In this document: positions 31,599 to 34,654 of the stretch, piece after piece
How the letters are laid out: each line of letters starts with the position of its first letter
Position numbering within the stretch: position 1 is the first letter of the stretch
From: Actinomycetota bacterium
Lineage (GTDB): Bacteria; Actinomycetota; Thermoleophilia; Gaiellales; Gaiellaceae
Direction: 5' to 3'
Length of the DNA: 34,654 nt
Assembly: GCA_003152275.1 (NCBI GenBank)
Contig: PLZU01000027.1
Span: forward strand, 1-34,654
Translations under genes and position numbers: made by a program
The notes under the pieces: model-generated
What the model was told of the DNA's origin: nothing
Database searches by the model: none
What the model saw: only the letters and a program-made list of their open reading frames with translations

Positions 31599-32563
31599 GG
31601 CCGCGACAGGCTCACCTCGGGCACAGGCACCGACGCGAGCACGGAGTCGAGGATCCTGTCCGCTGTGACTCCTTCCGCGAGGGCCGAGTAGCTAAGCACG
31701 AGGCGGTGGCGGAGCGCGTCCTTCGCGAGTGCGCGCACGTCGTCGGTCGTGACGTAGTCGCGGCCGCGAATGAGCGCCAGGGCGCGCGAGGCCTGCGTGA
31801 TGCTGATCGGCCCGCGGGGGCTGGCGCCGAAGGAGATGTACTCCGCGTGCTGCGGGCCGGGCCGGCGCGTCGCCGTTGCGAGCTGCACGGCGTAGCTGAT
31901 GAGGGACGGGTCGACGTAGACGTCGAACACCTGCCGCTGCAGCTCCTTCAGGTCGTCGAGGCTGAGCGCCTCACGCAACTCGGGCGCTGCAATCAACTGG
32001 CGCTGGACGATCGTCAGCTCTTCGTCGTGGTCGGGGTAGTCGATGAGGATCTTGAGCATGAACCGGTCGACCTGAGCCTCCGGCAGCGGGTAGGTGCCCT
32101 CCGACTCGATCGGGTTCTGCGTCGCCATGACGAGGAACGGATCGGGCACCGGGTACGTCGTGTGCGCGATCGTGACCTGGCGCTCCTGCATCACCTCGAG
32201 GAGCGCCGATTGCACCTTCGCGGGCGCACGGTTGATCTCGTCGGCGAGCAGGAAGTTGCAGAAGACGGGGCCGAGCTCTGTGTCGAACGCCCCCTTATCG
32301 GGCCGGTAGACCCGCGTGCCGACGAGGTCGGCCGGGACGAGGTCGGGCGTGAACTGCACGCGCGCAAACGTGCCGCCAAGCACACCGGCGGTGGTCTTGA
32401 TCGTCAGCGTCTTCGCGAGGCCGGGGACGCCTTCGATCAGGAGGTGGCCCTGCGCAAGCAGACAGACGAGCACGCGCTCCAGCATCTGATCTTGGCCGGC
32501 GATCACGCGCCGGATCTCGAAGAGCGCCTGCTCTAGCCGCTCGCTTACCTCGGCCGGTTCCAC
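31595..32563 (-). CDS. moxR: MoxR-family AAA+ ATPase
   Basis: The 322-residue protein has Walker A GVPGLAKT (45-52), Walker B FLLADEINRAP, sensor 1 MATQNPIESEGTYPLPEAQ, and the arginine-containing DRFMLKI. MoxR ATPases act as chaperones that load or activate vWA-domain partners, here encoded by the three coupled genes downstream. The start is a GTG with a good ribosome site (GAGGGGAGA). Upstream, CTTAGA and TCTAAG form an inverted repeat around 13 bases (32590-32614), a possible control site. Confidence 0.93.
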   Translation of the reverse strand: MEPAEVSERLEQALFEIRRVIAGQDQMLERVLVCLLAQGHLLIEGVPGLAKTLTIKTTAGVLGGTFARVQFTPDLVPADLVGTRVYRPDKGAFDTELGPVFCNFLLADEINRAPAKVQSALLEVMQERQVTIAHTTYPVPDPFLVMATQNPIESEGTYPLPEAQVDRFMLKILIDYPDHDEELTIVQRQLIAAPELREALSLDDLKELQRQVFDVYVDPSLISYAVQLATATRRPGPQHAEYISFGASPRGPISITQASRALALIRGRDYVTTDDVRALAKDALRHRLVLSYSALAEGVTADRILDSVLASVPVPEVSLSRP

Positions 32564-32688
32564 GTCAATCTCCCCTCGTCGCTTGGACCTTAGATTCTGC
32601 AGGCTCCTCTAAGTTCTGGATGAGACGGAGACTGGATTCAAGGTTCCCCCGGGTGAGAGGCGGAGGCGAGGGGCGGGATCCCGCTGGC

Positions 32689-33855
32689 CTAGGCCTGCGG
32701 GATGCGGGCCTCGAGCGCGGCCGTGACGGCCTGGCGGACGGGCTCGAGCTCGATGCGGTCGAGCACGTTCTGGAAAAAGCCGCGCACGACCATGCGCTCG
32801 GCCTCGGCGCGCGGCAGGCCGCGAGTCATCAGATAGAAGAGCTGCTCGCGGTCGACGCGGCTCACGGTGGCGCCGTGGGTGCAGCGCACGTCGTTTGCCA
32901 TGATCTCGAGGCCTGGGATCGGCACCGCGTGCGCCGTCGGGCTCAGCATCAGGTTGCGGCACTCCTGGTACGCGTTCGTTTTCTGCGCCTCCGGCTCGAC
33001 ACGGATCATCCCGCGCCACACAGCGGTCGCGCTGTCTCTCAACGCTCCCTTGAACGCGAAGTCCGACTCGCAGTTCGGCGCGATGTGCTCCTGAAAGGTG
33101 TCGTAGTCGAGATGCTGGGTGCCGTCGGCGAAGTACGCGCCGGTTACGCGCGACGTGGCGCCCTGGCCGTTCAGGTCGTTCCGGATCCGCGTCTTGCCGC
33201 GCTTTGACCCGAAGCCGCCGGCGACCCAGTCGAGCTCTGCATCACGCTCGACGCGCGCGTGGTGTGACGCAAAGTGCCACGTCTCCGTGGAGAGGTTCTG
33301 CAACGAGACGTACTCGAGCTTTGCATTCGACTCGACGAAGAGCTCCGTGACCGCGTTCGAATATGCCTCCGTCGCAGCATCCGGCGATGCGTACTCCTCG
33401 ATCAGCGACGCGCGCGAGCCTTCCTCGGCGACGACGACGAGGCGCCAGAACGTCTGTCCGGTTACCGCGATGCGAACGTACAGGGGCTTCTCGAGCACGA
33501 GACCTTTCGGCACGACCACGAGCAGCCCGTGCTTCCACATCGCTGCGTTGTGGGCCGCGAACTTCTCGTCCCAGCCGACGAGCGAGTACAGCCGCTCGTA
33601 GTCCTCGGGCAGCGGCTCGAAGCGCACGCCCTCGGGCAGTTGTGAAATGTCGATGCCGTCCGCGGTAACCGTGGCGTAACCGGCCACGTCCAAGTCGAGC
33701 ATCGTCGTGACGCTCTCGTTACCCTGGACTGTCCAGGGTTGTGGAAAGTTCGCGTCCGGATCGAAGCCGCGCAGATCGGTGAAGCGCCAGTGCTCTTCGG
33801 TGGTGTCGGGGATCGGGAGGCTGCGGTAGGCCTCGAGGGCCTCCGCCTTAGCCAA
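32689..33855 (-). CDS. sufD: SufD, Fe-S cluster assembly protein
   Basis: The 388-residue protein is a SufB/SufD-family beta-helix: [12 protein letters not shown] near the start, repeated strands, and the C-terminal [20 protein letters not shown], with the conserved histidine in CTHGAT. With SufB and SufC it forms the scaffold on which clusters are built. The start is a TTG that overlaps the sufB stop by eight bases. An approximate palindrome GCGGGATCCCGC lies just after the gene (32673-32684). Confidence 0.93.
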   Translation of the reverse strand: MAKAEALEAYRSLPIPDTTEEHWRFTDLRGFDPDANFPQPWTVQGNESVTTMLDLDVAGYATVTADGIDISQLPEGVRFEPLPEDYERLYSLVGWDEKFAAHNAAMWKHGLLVVVPKGLVLEKPLYVRIAVTGQTFWRLVVVAEEGSRASLIEEYASPDAATEAYSNAVTELFVESNAKLEYVSLQNLSTETWHFASHHARVERDAELDWVAGGFGSKRGKTRIRNDLNGQGATSRVTGAYFADGTQHLDYDTFQEHIAPNCESDFAFKGALRDSATAVWRGMIRVEPEAQKTNAYQECRNLMLSPTAHAVPIPGLEIMANDVRCTHGATVSRVDREQLFYLMTRGLPRAEAERMVVRGFFQNVLDRIELEPVRQAVTAALEARIPQA

Positions 33856-34654
33856 CCGAGCCCTCCATCTGCAGCTGGATCAGCCGGTTCATCTCGACGG
33901 CGTACTCGAGCGGCAGCTCCTTCGTGATCGGCTCGACGAAGCCGGACACGATCATCGCGCTCGCCTCGGCCTCGTTGAGGCCGCGCGACATCAGGTAGAA
34001 GAGCTGCTCCGTGCCGATCTTCGACACCGTGGCCTCGTGGCCGATGTCGACCTCGTCCGCGTCGATCTTCATGTACGGGTAGGTGTCGGAGCGCGACTCC
34101 TCGTCGAGGATGAGCGCATCGCAGACCACCTTCGACTTCGCGCCCCTCGCACTCTTGTCCACCTGGAGCAGCCCGCGGTAGCCGGCGCGCCCGCCGTTCT
34201 TGGAGATCGACTTCGAGGTGATGATCGACGTCGTGTTCGGCGCGACGTGGACGCACTTGCCGCCCGCGTCTTGGTGCTGGCCCTTGCCGGCGAACGCGAT
34301 CGAGAGCACTTCGCCGTGCGCGCGGTCGCCCATCAGCCAGATCGCCGGGTACTTCATCGTCAGCTTCGACCCGAGATTCCCGTCGACCCACTCCATCGTC
34401 GCGTCCTTGTACGCGACGGCGCGCTTTGTGACGAGGTTGTAGACGTTGTTCGACCAGTTCTGAATCGTCGTGTAACGGCAGCGCGCGCCGTCCTTCACGA
34501 CGATCTCGACAACGGCACTGTGCAGCGAGTCGGTCGAGTAGATGGGAGCGGTGCACCCTTCGACGTAGTGCACGTAGGCGCCCTCGTCGACGAGGATCAG
34601 CGTCCGCTCGAACTGGCCCATGTTCTCGGCGTTGATCCGGAAGTACGCCTGAAG
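33848..34654 (-). CDS. sufB: SufB, Fe-S cluster assembly protein (C-terminal part; 5' end beyond window)
   Basis: The frame is open to the right window edge and reads the C-terminal 268 residues of SufB. Clear marks are [51 protein letters not shown] and the C-terminal [20 protein letters not shown]. The cysteine in VEGCTAP corresponds to a conserved SufB residue. SufB receives sulfur and holds the nascent cluster. sufC is not in the window; it may lie further upstream or elsewhere. Confidence 0.95.
   Translation of the reverse strand, partial: LQAYFRINAENMGQFERTLILVDEGAYVHYVEGCTAPIYSTDSLHSAVVEIVVKDGARCRYTTIQNWSNNVYNLVTKRAVAYKDATMEWVDGNLGSKLTMKYPAIWLMGDRAHGEVLSIAFAGKGQHQDAGGKCVHVAPNTTSIITSKSISKNGGRAGYRGLLQVDKSARGAKSKVVCDALILDEESRSDTYPYMKIDADEVDIGHEATVSKIGTEQLFYLMSRGLNEAEASAMIVSGFVEPITKELPLEYAVEMNRLIQLQMEGSVG

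Overview
The window is high-GC, gene-dense DNA with many GTG and TTG starts, frequent 4-base start/stop overlaps, and the gene order fhaA-fhaB-pstP-rodA-pbpA-pknB. That order is the hallmark of Actinomycetota. The mixture of gene types and the environmental-type palindromic repeats suggest a deep-branching lineage such as Thermoleophilia (Gaiellales/Solirubrobacterales-like). The phylum is well supported; the class is an inference. No tRNA, rRNA, CRISPR array, transposase or phage gene was seen.

Layout. (1) Positions 131-9863 (+) form a cell-wall growth and division signalling operon. It encodes a Ser/Thr kinase fused to a multi-pass membrane domain, two FHA proteins, a PP2C phosphatase, a RodA/FtsW glycosyltransferase, a class B PBP, a PASTA kinase (PknB) and D-Ala-D-Ala ligase. 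(2) Positions 9860-13941 (-) hold a third Ser/Thr kinase with a discoidin-like outer domain, a class III aminotransferase (GabT-like) and a membrane-anchored putative glycoside hydrolase. (3) Positions 13976-16505 (+) hold dcd, an NAD-binding epimerase-like protein and a zinc alcohol dehydrogenase, all overlapping. (4) Positions 16540-18664 hold a MarR/cupin pair divergent from yceI and an FMN reductase, with a clear palindromic operator between them. (5) Positions 18669-18890 (-) are a probable stand-alone structured RNA with its own terminator. (6) Positions 18906-23369 (-) hold an O-methyltransferase, 3-methyladenine glycosylase I, a Rieske ferredoxin, SufU, SufS and a secreted beta-propeller protein. 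(7) Positions 23462-27836 hold a double-propeller lipoprotein, a methyltransferase and the ABC-F factor EttA. (8) Positions 27966-32563 (-) are a MoxR/DUF58/vWA operon. (9) Positions 32689-34654 (-) are sufD and the 3' part of sufB.

How the parts relate. Kinases, FHA readers and phosphatase form a phospho-signalling circuit beside the peptidoglycan polymerase, transpeptidase and precursor ligase they would be expected to control. SufS/SufU and SufB/SufD together make most of an Fe-S assembly machine, split into two transcription units about 10 kb apart.

The least explained signals are the structured RNA, a 64-bp intercistronic repeat present twice with covarying hairpin bases, a family of short palindromes built around TCAGAC (one lies in frame inside ddl), and a recurrent promoter layout (TANNNT, six bases, start codon) at five genes that implies leaderless mRNAs. 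No intergenic gap exceeds about 250 bases.
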